36,472 nt of DNA from Ignavibacteria bacterium (GTDB taxonomy: Bacteria > Bacteroidota > Ignavibacteria > Ignavibacteriales > SURF-24). The position numbers and the translations under genes were made by a program. Where the stretch lies: positions 28,682-65,153 of the forward strand of contig JAAXKN010000026.1 of NCBI GenBank assembly GCA_025612375.1, written 5' to 3'. The notes below the pieces were generated by a model. That model searched no databases. It was not told the origin of the DNA and worked only from the letters and a program-made list of their open reading frames with translations. This document shows positions 27,316 through 35,885 of the stretch, piece after piece (position 1 is the first letter of the stretch; the number at the start of each line of letters is the position of its first letter).

Positions 27316-28446
27316 ATGACTACATCTATCTTACATAGCGTAAAAGGGCAGAACGCCGCGGGCGATCTTTTGTACAAAATCTGCTCTTCTGATAAAATTC
27401 CCCATGCTTTCCTTTTTTCAGGCCCCGAAGGCGTTGGCAAACACTTTATGGCAGTTAAATTCCTCGAACTCCTTAACTCTTTACCCGGGGAGAACGGCTC
27501 GTCTAACCATGCCATTAAGGTCAGAAACCTCTCTGAACCTTTCGTCAAGTTCGTAATGCCTTTGCCCCGCGGGAAAAACGAAACAGGGGATAATACGCCG
27601 ACTGAAAAACTGAGTGCCGAAGCGCTCGAACAGCTTAAGGAAGAGCTGGAAAAGAAGGTTAAAAATCCTTACTATAAAATCAGCCTGCCCGGCGCAAATA
27701 CAATTAAAATCAGCAGCATCCGCGAAATTAAAAAATTCCAGTCGCTCACATACGAAGAGGCTAAGTACAGGGCGGTCATTATTTCAGATGCCCACCTGAT
27801 GAACGATGAGGCCCAGAACGCTCTTCTGAAAAGCCTCGAGGAACCCCCGGAAGGAATGATCTTTATCCTTATTACACCATTTAAGAATGAACTCCTTCCT
27901 ACAATCCTGTCCAGGTGCTGGACAGTCAATTTCGACCCCCTCAAAAGGGAAGACTTGTCACAGATTCTCCAGGAATACTTCGGAGTTGAAAAATCACTTT
28001 CAGACAGGATATCTGTTTTTTCAAACGGATCCCTTACTCACGCAAATACACTGATCGACCAGGACTTTGATTTCCTTATAGATAAAACGATAAATATACT
28101 GAGAAATTCACTGGCCTTAAAGTATAAAACGGCATTAAAAGATATCTCGTCCTTTACAGGCACAAACTCGGCTTCGCAGATGACTCTGCTCATCGAAATG
28201 ATCATTACCTGGCTTAATGACGCCGGGAAGAGCAAGCTCGGACTTAAGGAATACCTCTTTAACGGCCACAGCGATACACTGGAGAAGTTTAACATGAGAT
28301 TCTCCCGGGCGGCTATAGATGAGGTCGTTTTCAGACTCAGTGACCTGGCGCACTCAATAGACAATAATCTGAACTTGAATGTTATAGCGCTTAATATTAT
28401 ATTTGAACTGGCTTCAATAAGATATTCAGGTATAGGAAGTGCATAG
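27316..28446 (+). CDS. holB: DNA polymerase III delta-prime subunit (HolB-like)
   Basis: The delta-prime subunit is part of the clamp loader that places the sliding clamp on DNA. The AAA+ region has SGPEGVGKHFMAV at about residues 35-47, where the usual Ser/Thr of Walker A is His (GKH). It also has DAHLMNDEAQNALLKSLEEPP and the SRC motif (ILSRCW). The four-cysteine zinc module of enterobacterial and Bacillus delta-prime is missing. An insertion with SLPGENGSS and MPLPRGKNETG fills that region, which I take to be the Bacteroidota form. The C-terminal helical part is of normal length. ricT begins 1 base downstream. Confidence 0.88.
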   Translation: MTTSILHSVKGQNAAGDLLYKICSSDKIPHAFLFSGPEGVGKHFMAVKFLELLNSLPGENGSSNHAIKVRNLSEPFVKFVMPLPRGKNETGDNTPTEKLSAEALEQLKEELEKKVKNPYYKISLPGANTIKISSIREIKKFQSLTYEEAKYRAVIISDAHLMNDEAQNALLKSLEEPPEGMIFILITPFKNELLPTILSRCWTVNFDPLKREDLSQILQEYFGVEKSLSDRISVFSNGSLTHANTLIDQDFDFLIDKTINILRNSLALKYKTALKDISSFTGTNSASQMTLLIEMIITWLNDAGKSKLGLKEYLFNGHSDTLEKFNMRFSRAAIDEVVFRLSDLAHSIDNNLNLNVIALNIIFELASIRYSGIGSA

Positions 28447-28447
28447 T

Positions 28448-29314
28448 ATGAGCTCAAGTGAAAATGAAAACGAAAATAAGGTAACACACAACTGCGATTC
28501 CGCCTGCGGCGGCCATTTGTTGTATAATAATATCCTTGTTCAGCAGCTTGAACACCACGTCAATATGAGCGGCTGCATGGCCTGCGGAGCCGAAGTCTCG
28601 GCATTTGTTCCCATGGATGACCGCAATATCGTTGAAGCACACTGCAATGGACTCCTTGGCACTTTTTACTGCCTGGTCCCAGATTCAATAACCGAAGAAC
28701 TCCTGCCCGACGACCGCATAATTGTATCCTGCGAAGATACAGTTGAAATTGCTACTGTAAAAGAAGCCGGAGAATTCGTGAGGGTAAAAAGACAGAAATC
28801 AGGCCTCTACGGCGAACTCCTTCCGTGCATTATAAGAAAAGTTGACGCAAATGACTGCACTACGCTCGAAAAAAACAGCGCCGAAGAGCTGAGGGCTATG
28901 GATGTCTTTAAGGTTAAAGTCCAGAAATATAACCTCAGCATGAAACTCATAGACGTGCACTACCAGTTCGACAGAAATAAGCTTTACTTCTTTTATACTG
29001 CCGACGGCAGGGTCGATTTCCGCGAGCTGGCAAAGGACCTGGCAGCCAATTTCAAGACCCGTATCGAGCTCAGGCAGATCGGCGTCAGGGATGAGGCTAA
29101 AAGAGTCGGCGGAATCGGCACGTGCGGCAGGGAATTCTGCTGCAGCTCTTTCCTATGCAATTTTAAGAAAATTACCACACAGCTGGCTTCAGAGCAGAAC
29201 CTGGCTTCCAATTTCTCTAAACTTAGCGGCCCCTGCGGCAAACTGAAATGCTGCCTTTCTTTTGAAAGCGAATCGCAAAACGGCAACCACAATAAAAACC
29301 AGGAACAGGCATAG
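28448..29314 (+). CDS. ricT: PSP1 domain protein, RicT (YaaT) family
   Basis: RicT-type proteins form a complex, RicAFT in Bacillus, that carries iron-sulfur clusters and promotes RNase Y-dependent mRNA processing. The 288-residue product has the PSP1 signature ELRQIGVRDEAKRVGGIGTCG followed by REFCCSSFLCNF and GPCGKLKCCLSFE, a dense Cys set. An N-terminal Cys-rich extension (CDSACGG, CMACGAE) is extra compared with Bacillus. I chose the ATG at 28448 because GGAAG precedes it by 8 bases; a GTG at 28439 would overlap holB. The holB-yaaT order matches Bacillus subtilis, so the pairing is conserved widely. Confidence 0.9.
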   Translation: MSSSENENENKVTHNCDSACGGHLLYNNILVQQLEHHVNMSGCMACGAEVSAFVPMDDRNIVEAHCNGLLGTFYCLVPDSITEELLPDDRIIVSCEDTVEIATVKEAGEFVRVKRQKSGLYGELLPCIIRKVDANDCTTLEKNSAEELRAMDVFKVKVQKYNLSMKLIDVHYQFDRNKLYFFYTADGRVDFRELAKDLAANFKTRIELRQIGVRDEAKRVGGIGTCGREFCCSSFLCNFKKITTQLASEQNLASNFSKLSGPCGKLKCCLSFESESQNGNHNKNQEQA

Positions 29315-29451
29315 CTTACTGAGGTTAATAGTTCTGTATTTTGCCGCTTTTCCAGTATTTTTTTGCTTTCCCATTCACATTTTTTCCTGCAATTTATCTT
29401 AATAAGAAATAAATTATATTTTCTGCAAACATTCTTAAAGAGGGTTAATTT

Positions 29452-30300
29452 ATGGCAATTGAGAAAGTTTCTGTAGTCGGATCCGGAACAATGGGTAACG
29501 GAATAGCCCACGTCTTTGCATTAAAAGGATTTGACGTCTCTTTAATTGACGTTAAAGATGAATTTGTAAAGAAAGGAATGGACACCATTTCACGCAATAT
29601 GGACCGCCAGGTAACGAAAGGATCCATAACAGGCGAAGAAAAAGAAGCTGCCTTGGGCCGCATTAAGCCTGTAGTCGACGTTGAAAACACTCCTGTGGAC
29701 TCAGACCTCGTTATTGAAGCTGTTTATGAGAATAAGGAAGCTAAGTTATCTGTTTTTAATAAGTTAAGCAGTATTATGAAGCCTGAATGTATCTTTGCCT
29801 CAAATACTTCGTCAATATCTATAACAGAGCTTTCAAACGGGCACCGTCCGGAGAAATTTATAGGCATGCACTTTATGAACCCGGTCCCGATGATGCAGCT
29901 CGTAGAGATTATACGCGGTTACTCTACGACAGACGAGACATTCCAGGCCGTAAAGGATCTTGCGCTTAAACTGGGCAAGGTGCCGGTCGAAGTGTTCGAT
30001 TATCCCGGATTTATATCCAACAGGGTCTTAATGCCAATGATAAATGAGGCCATATTTGCCTTATATGAGGGCGTAGCCTCAAAAGAAGACATAGACACCG
30101 TTATGAAGCTGGGGATGAATCATCCCATGGGGCCTTTGACACTGGCAGATTTCATCGGCCTCGACGTATGCCTGGCCATAATGAACGTTCTTTATGACGG
30201 CTTTAACGACAGCAAATACCGCCCATGTCCATTGCTTAAAAAGATGGTAGCCGCCAACAAACTCGGCCGCAAAACAGGCGAAGGCTTCTTTAAATATTAA
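29452..30300 (+). CDS. 3-hydroxyacyl-CoA (3-hydroxybutyryl-CoA) dehydrogenase
   Basis: This NAD(P)-dependent enzyme interconverts 3-hydroxyacyl-CoA and 3-oxoacyl-CoA. The Rossmann motif [10 protein letters not shown] starts at residue 10. The catalytic region reads [12 protein letters not shown] and [16 protein letters not shown], with the active-site His in the second. The C-terminal domain holds [16 protein letters not shown] and ends in [11 protein letters not shown]. The 282-residue length is that of short, single-domain hydroxybutyryl-CoA dehydrogenases (Hbd/PaaH type). A good AGAGGG precedes the ATG. No butyrate or beta-oxidation neighbour is present, so chain length preference is open. 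Confidence 0.93.
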   Translation: MAIEKVSVVGSGTMGNGIAHVFALKGFDVSLIDVKDEFVKKGMDTISRNMDRQVTKGSITGEEKEAALGRIKPVVDVENTPVDSDLVIEAVYENKEAKLSVFNKLSSIMKPECIFASNTSSISITELSNGHRPEKFIGMHFMNPVPMMQLVEIIRGYSTTDETFQAVKDLALKLGKVPVEVFDYPGFISNRVLMPMINEAIFALYEGVASKEDIDTVMKLGMNHPMGPLTLADFIGLDVCLAIMNVLYDGFNDSKYRPCPLLKKMVAANKLGRKTGEGFFKY

Positions 30301-30310
30301 GAACACCATC

Positions 30311-30336
30311 GGTGTCAGGAACCATTTCCTGACACC
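30311..30336. repeat. REP-like perfect hairpin after the hydroxyacyl-CoA dehydrogenase gene
   Basis: GGTGTCAGGAA (30311-30321), a CCAT loop and TTCCTGACACC (30326-30336) form an 11-base-pair perfect stem 10 bases after the stop codon. No T-run follows, so it is not a standard terminator. It may be an mRNA 3' end structure or a dispersed extragenic palindrome. Confidence 0.6.
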
Positions 30337-30356
30337 AATCGATCGCTGGAGGTGGC

Positions 30357-30411
30357 TTAACACTTAACAGGATTTGTTAATAAAGTTAACATTTTTTTTG
30401 TTAAGTGTTAA
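30357..30411. repeat. 13-base perfect inverted repeat with nested inner repeat
   Basis: TTAACACTTAACA (30357-30369) is exactly complementary in reverse to 30399-30411. Inside the spacer, TGTTAA (30375-30380) and TTAACA (30386-30391) make a second palindrome. An A/T-only spacer with eight T lies before the right arm. It may be a protein binding site or the structured end of the mobile segment. Confidence 0.55.
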
Positions 30412-30562
30412 AATGGGGATTTTGAGAGAAAATGATAATTTGGGCTAAATACGAAGAAAATGACATAAGCCACTCCCCTCAAATCAAAAATCAAAAAGTC
30501 GTATAATGTATATTACGTAAACTTGGATGTAAACTAATTTTTTGCAAAATACCCTTTTGAGT

Positions 30563-31564
30563 TTAAAAGGACATAAACCTAATATACTTACGATCCAGTC
30601 TATTATTCTCTGTTGTATCTCTATAAATTAGATCGCGCATTTTATAAAGAGATTCTTTTTTAGTAATTCTTAACTCATAAGATCTGTGATTAGGATAAAC
30701 TTTGGTCACTTGCAGATCATAAGACAAAAGTCTATGACGTAATTGGTAAATAAATTCTTTTGAGCCGGAAACAAATTTTGCCCTGCCATAACCATTATCT
30801 TTGTAAATGGAACCATCACCATCCCATAGGCCCCGGATGAAGTGCCATTCGAATTCCTCCGGAACTTGCGGATATTGAATCGTTAGACTTTTATTTGGTG
30901 TAACACCTAAACAAAGTAGATCATGGTACATTTCGTCATTATTAAGTGTAAGTATATAGAGTGAATCTATTATTCCATTATTTTTCCTGGCACTTATTCT
31001 GGCGTTAGTGCCCATAATGGACCTGATCTTTTCCAACAACTCCGGCTCTTTCTGAGAAATACTTAATCTGGAAGTATTGCACGTTGTTTTAAAGCCTTCA
31101 CAATTAAACTTCGCCTCCGAAATATTGCCATCTGTAAATACTACTCCCAGTACATATGCCATATTTGCCGTCCAAGATTTAAAAAATGAAGTATCATAAA
31201 CAACATGCTGCAACACAAGACCTGTTTTTGATGCGATAATTTTCTTTCTCAATAATGCCAGTTGTCTAGCGGCACTTTTTTCTCTAAATTGTATACCCAA
31301 TTCCTTAATGCGTTTATTAACATATTGCCTGCTTCCACCCACGATCATAGCAATATCTGCCATAGACTTTTGTTCAATTACATATAATTGGTTCAAATAA
31401 TCAAATGTCAACACATCTTTAATGCTTCCACGGACTTGAGATTTTCTGAATTTGTGCCTTTTTTCTGTCCGTTTTGCATAGCAGCGCACACATAAACCAA
31501 GAGCCTTATGGGGAAAGTCAGTAGAATGACATTCCCGACACTGATTAAATTTCATTGCCCACAT
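30563..31564 (-). CDS. Free-standing LAGLIDADG homing endonuclease with zinc ribbon and HTH
   Basis: The 333-residue protein is a two-motif LAGLIDADG nuclease. The first motif is VLGVVFTDG (138-146, catalytic D145) and the second is IRGLWDGDG (243-251, D250); both acidic residues are intact. Ahead of the nuclease domain lie a Cys4 zinc ribbon (C9, C12, C25, C28) followed by YAKR, and a helix-turn-helix near 66-91 (MADIAMIVGGSRQYVNKRIK), both likely DNA-binding. The gene looks more A/T-rich in codon choice than its neighbours, a sign of transfer. It is not inside an intron or intein, since both flanking genes are complete. The start could be this ATG or the one three codons on; no strong ribosome binding site is seen. 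Enzymes of this kind cut a long site and copy themselves into it. Confidence 0.85.
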   Translation of the reverse strand: MWAMKFNQCRECHSTDFPHKALGLCVRCYAKRTEKRHKFRKSQVRGSIKDVLTFDYLNQLYVIEQKSMADIAMIVGGSRQYVNKRIKELGIQFREKSAARQLALLRKKIIASKTGLVLQHVVYDTSFFKSWTANMAYVLGVVFTDGNISEAKFNCEGFKTTCNTSRLSISQKEPELLEKIRSIMGTNARISARKNNGIIDSLYILTLNNDEMYHDLLCLGVTPNKSLTIQYPQVPEEFEWHFIRGLWDGDGSIYKDNGYGRAKFVSGSKEFIYQLRHRLLSYDLQVTKVYPNHRSYELRITKKESLYKMRDLIYRDTTENNRLDRKYIRFMSF

Positions 31565-31688
31565 GATGATTCTCTGTTACGAAATCGGGTATTATACTAT
31601 ACCATCCTACAAGCTTATTATTCACCCTATATTACCATTATAAAAATTTTGGACACTTTCAACAGCTTAATAGTATAACTACCTGGTA

Positions 31689-32621
31689 CTACTTTGCAAA
31701 TATGAACTTCTGTCTGGTGGGATTTAGGCCTGCTTCAACTTCTGTAACTGTGCGCGAGATGACTTCACCATCGGCGTGAATATAAACCGGCAGAGCCGTC
31801 TTTATACGCACGCTTTTGAACTTCCTTATCTCAATACCCGGTATGTCCCCGTGCTTTCCCCGTATCAGCTTCTGAAAGTCGCGTATAATCTGCCACACCG
31901 GCAGGCTTCCTATCAAACAGGCATCCAGATACCCGTCGTCCACCTCTGCCTCAGGATTCACTTTAAGGCCTCCGCCATAGGTCTTCCCGTTACTGACCGC
32001 AATTAAAAGCTTCCTGCCGGCTGCCTTATAACCGTCGTCAAACTCAGCCTCCGCGTCCATTACCTGGTACATAAATAAGGCCTGAATAACGGCTGAAATG
32101 TAAAGGGGTAACCCCTTAAAATACTTGTTCTTTTTAATCTGGTCTGAAACAATTGCATCAAAGCCGATCCCGGCGCTGTTGAGGAACCTTCTATAAATAA
32201 GATTCACCATCTTATTTTCTTTATACTTCAGGTATCCCGTATCCACTTCCCGCACAACACGGCTTTCCAGTATTACCCTTAAAGCCTCTTCCGGGTCCTT
32301 GCTTATACCCGCCGTCCTGGCAAAATCATTTCCTGAGCCTATCGGAATAACCCCAATAATGTTCTCAACGGAGCCGTCAAGCCCGTTAATAATTTCATTT
32401 AGTGTCCCGTCGCCTCCGGCAGCGCAGATCGTCTTAAAATCCTTCCTGTAAAGCTTTACGAGCTCTGTGGCGTGATGTGCTCTTTCGGTTTGTACTATTT
32501 CTGTATGGTTTGAATGACTGGCAAGAATGCGTGAGAGTTGAGGCAGGATCTTCCTGCCTCTTCCTTTACCCGCTTCAGGGTTAATTATAAAAAGTGTTTT
32601 CTCTTTCAAAACTTTTAGCAC
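31689..32621 (-). CDS. Diacylglycerol kinase family lipid kinase
   Basis: This YegS/DagK-type enzyme phosphorylates a lipid hydroxyl such as diacylglycerol with ATP. The N-terminus holds IINPEAGKGRG and the nucleotide signature GGDGTLNEIING, with GGDGT at 69-73. IGSGNDFARTAGI follows, and the C-terminal beta-sandwich includes NGKTYGGGLKVNPEAEVDDGYLDACLI. At 310 residues it is complete. The start is GTG without a clear ribosome binding site; a TTG four codons downstream is possible. It lies 24 bases after ftsY and may be in its operon; pgsA, also a phospholipid gene, is just upstream. Confidence 0.92.
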   Translation of the reverse strand: MLKVLKEKTLFIINPEAGKGRGRKILPQLSRILASHSNHTEIVQTERAHHATELVKLYRKDFKTICAAGGDGTLNEIINGLDGSVENIIGVIPIGSGNDFARTAGISKDPEEALRVILESRVVREVDTGYLKYKENKMVNLIYRRFLNSAGIGFDAIVSDQIKKNKYFKGLPLYISAVIQALFMYQVMDAEAEFDDGYKAAGRKLLIAVSNGKTYGGGLKVNPEAEVDDGYLDACLIGSLPVWQIIRDFQKLIRGKHGDIPGIEIRKFKSVRIKTALPVYIHADGEVISRTVTEVEAGLNPTRQKFIFAK

Positions 32622-32645
32622 CCAATGGCGCGTTTGAAAATTGGC

Positions 32646-33599
32646 CTAACCGGCTGCCTGCTCGGTTGAGAAGAGCGCTGAGACGAAGCTCCCGGCATCA
32701 AAAGTCTGAAGGTCGTCAATCCCCTCTCCAACCCCTATATATTTAACCGGCACCTTCTGCTGGCTGCAGATCTGGAATACCACGCCGCCTTTTGCCGTCC
32801 CGTCAAGCTTCGTTATGATAAGCCCCGTAATATCCGTAACTTCACGGAATTTCTCGGCCTGAATGAGCGCGTTCTGCCCTGTATTGCCGTCAAGCACCAG
32901 GAAGGTCTCATTTGGAGCGTAATCCACAACTTTGCTCATAACCTTCTTTATCTTCTTCAGCTCTTCCATCAGGTTCGATTTCGTGTGGAGGCGCCCTGCC
33001 GTATCAATCAGCACAACGTCGGCATTCTTTCTTTTCGCAATATTCATCGTGTCAAAAGCTACAGCCGAGGGGTCGCTTCCCGTGGTGCTCTGTATAATTT
33101 CAACCCCGGCCCGCTTTGCCCATATCTCCAGCTGCTCATTGGCCGCAGCCCTGAACGTGTCGGCTGACCCTATTATAACGTTCAGGCCGGCTTTCCTGTA
33201 ATTATGCGCAAGCTTTCCTATAGTGGTCGTTTTACCCGCACCGTTAACACCAATTACCAGAATAACATACGGCTTAAACTTATCCATGCGGTTGAACTCT
33301 GAATTTGTGTCGTATGAGTTCAAAAGCTTCTCAAGCTCTTCCTTAATTGCGTCAATTACGTTAAGCTTGCTGCGGTCTTTTTCTACCTTAAGCCTTACCC
33401 TGGTGTTTTCAATGATTTTTATGGCGACATCATATCCGATATCACTCGTAATCAAGATTTCTTCAATTTCGTCTAACAGCTCATCATCCAGCTTTGCCTT
33501 GCCGGTAATGGTCTCATTTATTTTCGTAACGATCTTGTCCCTTGTCTTGGACAGGCCGTCTTTCAGTTTGTCAAAGTTGATGTTCTTGAACAGATTCAT
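32646..33599 (-). CDS. ftsY: Signal recognition particle receptor FtsY
   Basis: FtsY docks SRP-ribosome complexes at the membrane and is a GTPase. The short N domain (1-100) is followed by the G domain: G1 GVNGAGKT at 117-124, ADTFRAAANEQL, DTAGR near 198, and TKLDGTAKGG near 261. The C-terminal VKYIGVGEGIDDLQTFD is the family closing motif. At 317 residues it lacks the long acidic A domain of enterobacterial FtsY, as is usual outside that group. The start follows GGA at proper spacing and overlaps the end of pgsA by 29 bases. Confidence 0.97.
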   Translation of the reverse strand: MNLFKNINFDKLKDGLSKTRDKIVTKINETITGKAKLDDELLDEIEEILITSDIGYDVAIKIIENTRVRLKVEKDRSKLNVIDAIKEELEKLLNSYDTNSEFNRMDKFKPYVILVIGVNGAGKTTTIGKLAHNYRKAGLNVIIGSADTFRAAANEQLEIWAKRAGVEIIQSTTGSDPSAVAFDTMNIAKRKNADVVLIDTAGRLHTKSNLMEELKKIKKVMSKVVDYAPNETFLVLDGNTGQNALIQAEKFREVTDITGLIITKLDGTAKGGVVFQICSQQKVPVKYIGVGEGIDDLQTFDAGSFVSALFSTEQAAG

Positions 33600-34155
33600 T
33601 TTTATTCCACGTTAAAGATTCTTTTGCCCTGATTATGTAGGCTACTAGTGAACCATAGACCAGAATCAGGCTGGTATAATAAAGTAAATCGTAGACAAGG
33701 CTATCCTTTAGTCCGAATATAATTGACAAAAGATAAGCAGCAATAAATGTAACGGTTATCTTCCCTAAAAGGTTTGAAGGCAGTACCTTGCCTATTTTAT
33801 TGGTAACGTAAATCCCTCCCAGGAATATTATTAAATCACGCCCTATAACGGAAAAAAAGAATAAGGGAGGAATATGACCCAGAAGGAAGAGCTGGATAGC
33901 AACTACCCCCACCAGCACCTTATCGGCCAGAGGGTCAATGATCTTTCCTGCTTCTGAAATCTCATTATACTTGCGGGCCAGGTAACCATCCAGGAAATCG
34001 GTTGAAGCTGCAAATACAAGAATGGCTATAATCTCAATCCTGTAGCTGACAGAGTTTTCCATCCTGGAGAGCAGAAAGAATACCGGCACGCTCAAAAGAA
34101 GCCTGGTCAGGCTTAACAGGTTTGAGCGGGTATAGAAATCCCTGATTTTAATCAT
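33571..34155 (-). CDS. pgsA: CDP-diacylglycerol-glycerol-3-phosphate 3-phosphatidyltransferase
   Basis: PgsA makes phosphatidylglycerol phosphate from CDP-diacylglycerol and glycerol 3-phosphate in the inner membrane. The CDP-alcohol phosphotransferase motif is complete: D53-x2-D56-G57-x2-A60-R61, then G70, D74 and D78 (DFLDGYLARKY, DPLADK). Several hydrophobic segments before and after it make up the membrane bundle. At 194 residues it is normal. The start has CGGA upstream; it follows purF by 25 bases. Another CDP-alcohol transferase substrate is possible but less likely. Confidence 0.88.
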   Translation of the reverse strand: MIKIRDFYTRSNLLSLTRLLLSVPVFFLLSRMENSVSYRIEIIAILVFAASTDFLDGYLARKYNEISEAGKIIDPLADKVLVGVVAIQLFLLGHIPPLFFFSVIGRDLIIFLGGIYVTNKIGKVLPSNLLGKITVTFIAAYLLSIIFGLKDSLVYDLLYYTSLILVYGSLVAYIIRAKESLTWNKNESVQEHQL

Positions 34156-34180
34156 AAAATTCCGGTGTTAAGAAATGGTG

Positions 34181-35665
34181 TTAGTCTTCGTAAACGTTTT
34201 TATTAAAGGACTCATTTACCTTTGTGGGGTAAATACCTGAAAAACATGCCGTACAGAAATGGGACTGATCCTGATCCACCATAGCTTCCAGAAGCTCCTC
34301 GTTAGTCAGATACTCCAGGCTGTCTACATCCAGATACTCTCTTATCCTTTCAACATCACCATCAAACTTATTTGCAATCAACTCTTCCCTTGAAGGAAAG
34401 TCCATTCCATAATAACACGGATATACAATCGGAGGCGAAGAGATCCTTACATGGATTGCCTTCGGGTTCGCTTCCTTAATCAGGCTTATAAGCTGCCTGG
34501 AAGTGGTCCCCCTTACAATCGAATCATCAATAAGAACAACTGTCCGGTTCTCCAGAACCCCCTTTACAATGTTAAACTTAAATCTTACGCCCATTTCCCT
34601 GTTCGACTGCCCGGGCTGTATGAACGTCCTGCCCACGTAATGGCTTCTTATAAGGCCAATTTCAAACTTGGCCCTTATGCCGTCTTTTTCCAGCTGGCTT
34701 GTGTATCCTAATGCCGCCGTGTTGGAACTGTCGGGCACACTGATAACAATAACCTTTTCGCCATCTTTGTCTACTACAGGATGCTTCTTAGCCAGAACTT
34801 TCCCCAGCTTGCGCCTTATCTTGTCGACGCTGTGGCCGAAGATTTTACTGTCTGGACGCGAGAAGTAAATATACTCAAAAATGCACTGTTTCTTAACAGG
34901 CTTTTCATCAAAAATTCTATATGACTCTACCTGCTTTGTTTCCGTTGCATGGCGGTCAATTACAATGAGTTCGCCCGGCTCAATATCCCGTATATACTTT
35001 GCGCTGTTAATATCCAGAGCGCATGTCTCTGAGGCAACCACGAATGTACCGTTAACCTGCCCCAGTGCAAGCGGCCTGAAGCCGTATGGGTCACGTGCTG
35101 CAATAAGTTTGTCTTCAGTTAAAATTACAAGGCAGTAGGCGCCTTCAATCGCCCTTAAGGCTTCAAGTATCTGCTGTACCTGGTCGTTCAGCCTGCTGCG
35201 CGCAATAAGATGAAGTATAACTTCAGTATCGCTCGTAGTCTGAAATATTGCCCCGTCGTTTACCAGATCTTCTCTTAAAATGTGCGCGTTTGTAAGGTTT
35301 CCGTTATGAGCAACTGCAAGATGCCCCATACGGTAATTTACAACGAAAGGCTGAATATTCTTTAAGGATTCAGATGCTCCCGTCGTTGAATAACGGTTGT
35401 GTCCTATAGCAGCAAAACCCTTCAGGTTATGTTTCAGAATATCAGGGTTGTGAAATACCTCGGAAACAAGCCCGAGATTTTTATGAATATTAAAAATTAC
35501 CTTATCCTTCACTTCCTCTGCCGTTACAATTCCCGAGGCTTCCTGCCCGCGGTGCTGGAGTGAATGGAGACCGTAATATGTCAGGAAAGCCGCTTCACTT
35601 GTTCCGAAAACGCCGAAAATGCCGCAAAATGACTTTGGTTTATCTGTGTTCAAAGTTAAATCCAA
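34181..35665 (-). CDS. purF: Amidophosphoribosyltransferase PurF
   Basis: PurF catalyses the first step of purine synthesis, adding the glutamine amide to PRPP. The nucleophile is C14 in SFCGIFGVFG, exposed after removal of a short propeptide. The PRPP loop is VVLIDDSIVRGTTSRQ near 376-391. Four cysteines at 261, 417, 471 and 474 match the 4Fe-4S ligands of the Bacillus-type enzyme (QCIFEY, YPCYYG, CTACF). The start is TTG; a second TTG four codons on has a better-spaced GGA and would shorten the propeptide. At 494 residues it is complete. It heads a minus-strand group with pgsA and ftsY. Confidence 0.96.
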   Translation of the reverse strand: MDLTLNTDKPKSFCGIFGVFGTSEAAFLTYYGLHSLQHRGQEASGIVTAEEVKDKVIFNIHKNLGLVSEVFHNPDILKHNLKGFAAIGHNRYSTTGASESLKNIQPFVVNYRMGHLAVAHNGNLTNAHILREDLVNDGAIFQTTSDTEVILHLIARSRLNDQVQQILEALRAIEGAYCLVILTEDKLIAARDPYGFRPLALGQVNGTFVVASETCALDINSAKYIRDIEPGELIVIDRHATETKQVESYRIFDEKPVKKQCIFEYIYFSRPDSKIFGHSVDKIRRKLGKVLAKKHPVVDKDGEKVIVISVPDSSNTAALGYTSQLEKDGIRAKFEIGLIRSHYVGRTFIQPGQSNREMGVRFKFNIVKGVLENRTVVLIDDSIVRGTTSRQLISLIKEANPKAIHVRISSPPIVYPCYYGMDFPSREELIANKFDGDVERIREYLDVDSLEYLTNEELLEAMVDQDQSHFCTACFSGIYPTKVNESFNKNVYED

Positions 35666-35857
35666 TCCTAAAAATTAGCCTAAAATATACGATTTTTAAT
35701 TTAATTTTTCTATCAGCTTAACAGCCTCTTTATGAACAAAGTTCATAATAAATTAAGGAAACCTGCCCGGGATACCTGAATTTAGAAAATAAAGGGGAAA
35801 TTGCCAAAATAGAAATTTATGGAGATGCCTTTCCGGCGGGATTTAAGCGGGTATGGC

Positions 35858-35885
35858 AAAAAAAAAAGGCGGATAACCGCCCTTT
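35858..35885 (-). terminator. Intrinsic terminator for the response regulator gene
   Basis: Read on the minus strand, GGCGG, a TTAT loop and CCGCC form a GC stem followed by ten T. It lies directly after the response regulator stop and ends the upstream unit before purF. Confidence 0.8.

Larger units (their letters stand above)
30301..30562. other. AT-rich intergenic region with palindromes
   Basis: This 262-base segment between two convergent genes contains no open reading frame I trust. It carries a perfect 11-base-pair hairpin (30311-30336), a 13-base inverted repeat (30357-30369 with 30399-30411) and an outer pair GTGGCTTA/TAAGCCAC (30352-30359 with 30466-30473). A weak minus-strand hairpin CCTTTT/AAAAGG at 30553-30570 may terminate the endonuclease gene. 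Confidence 0.6.

Noticed and set aside
30563-31564. Intron or intein hosting the LAGLIDADG gene
   Set aside because: The hydroxyacyl-CoA dehydrogenase and lipid kinase genes on either side are complete and convergent; no split gene or splice motif is seen.
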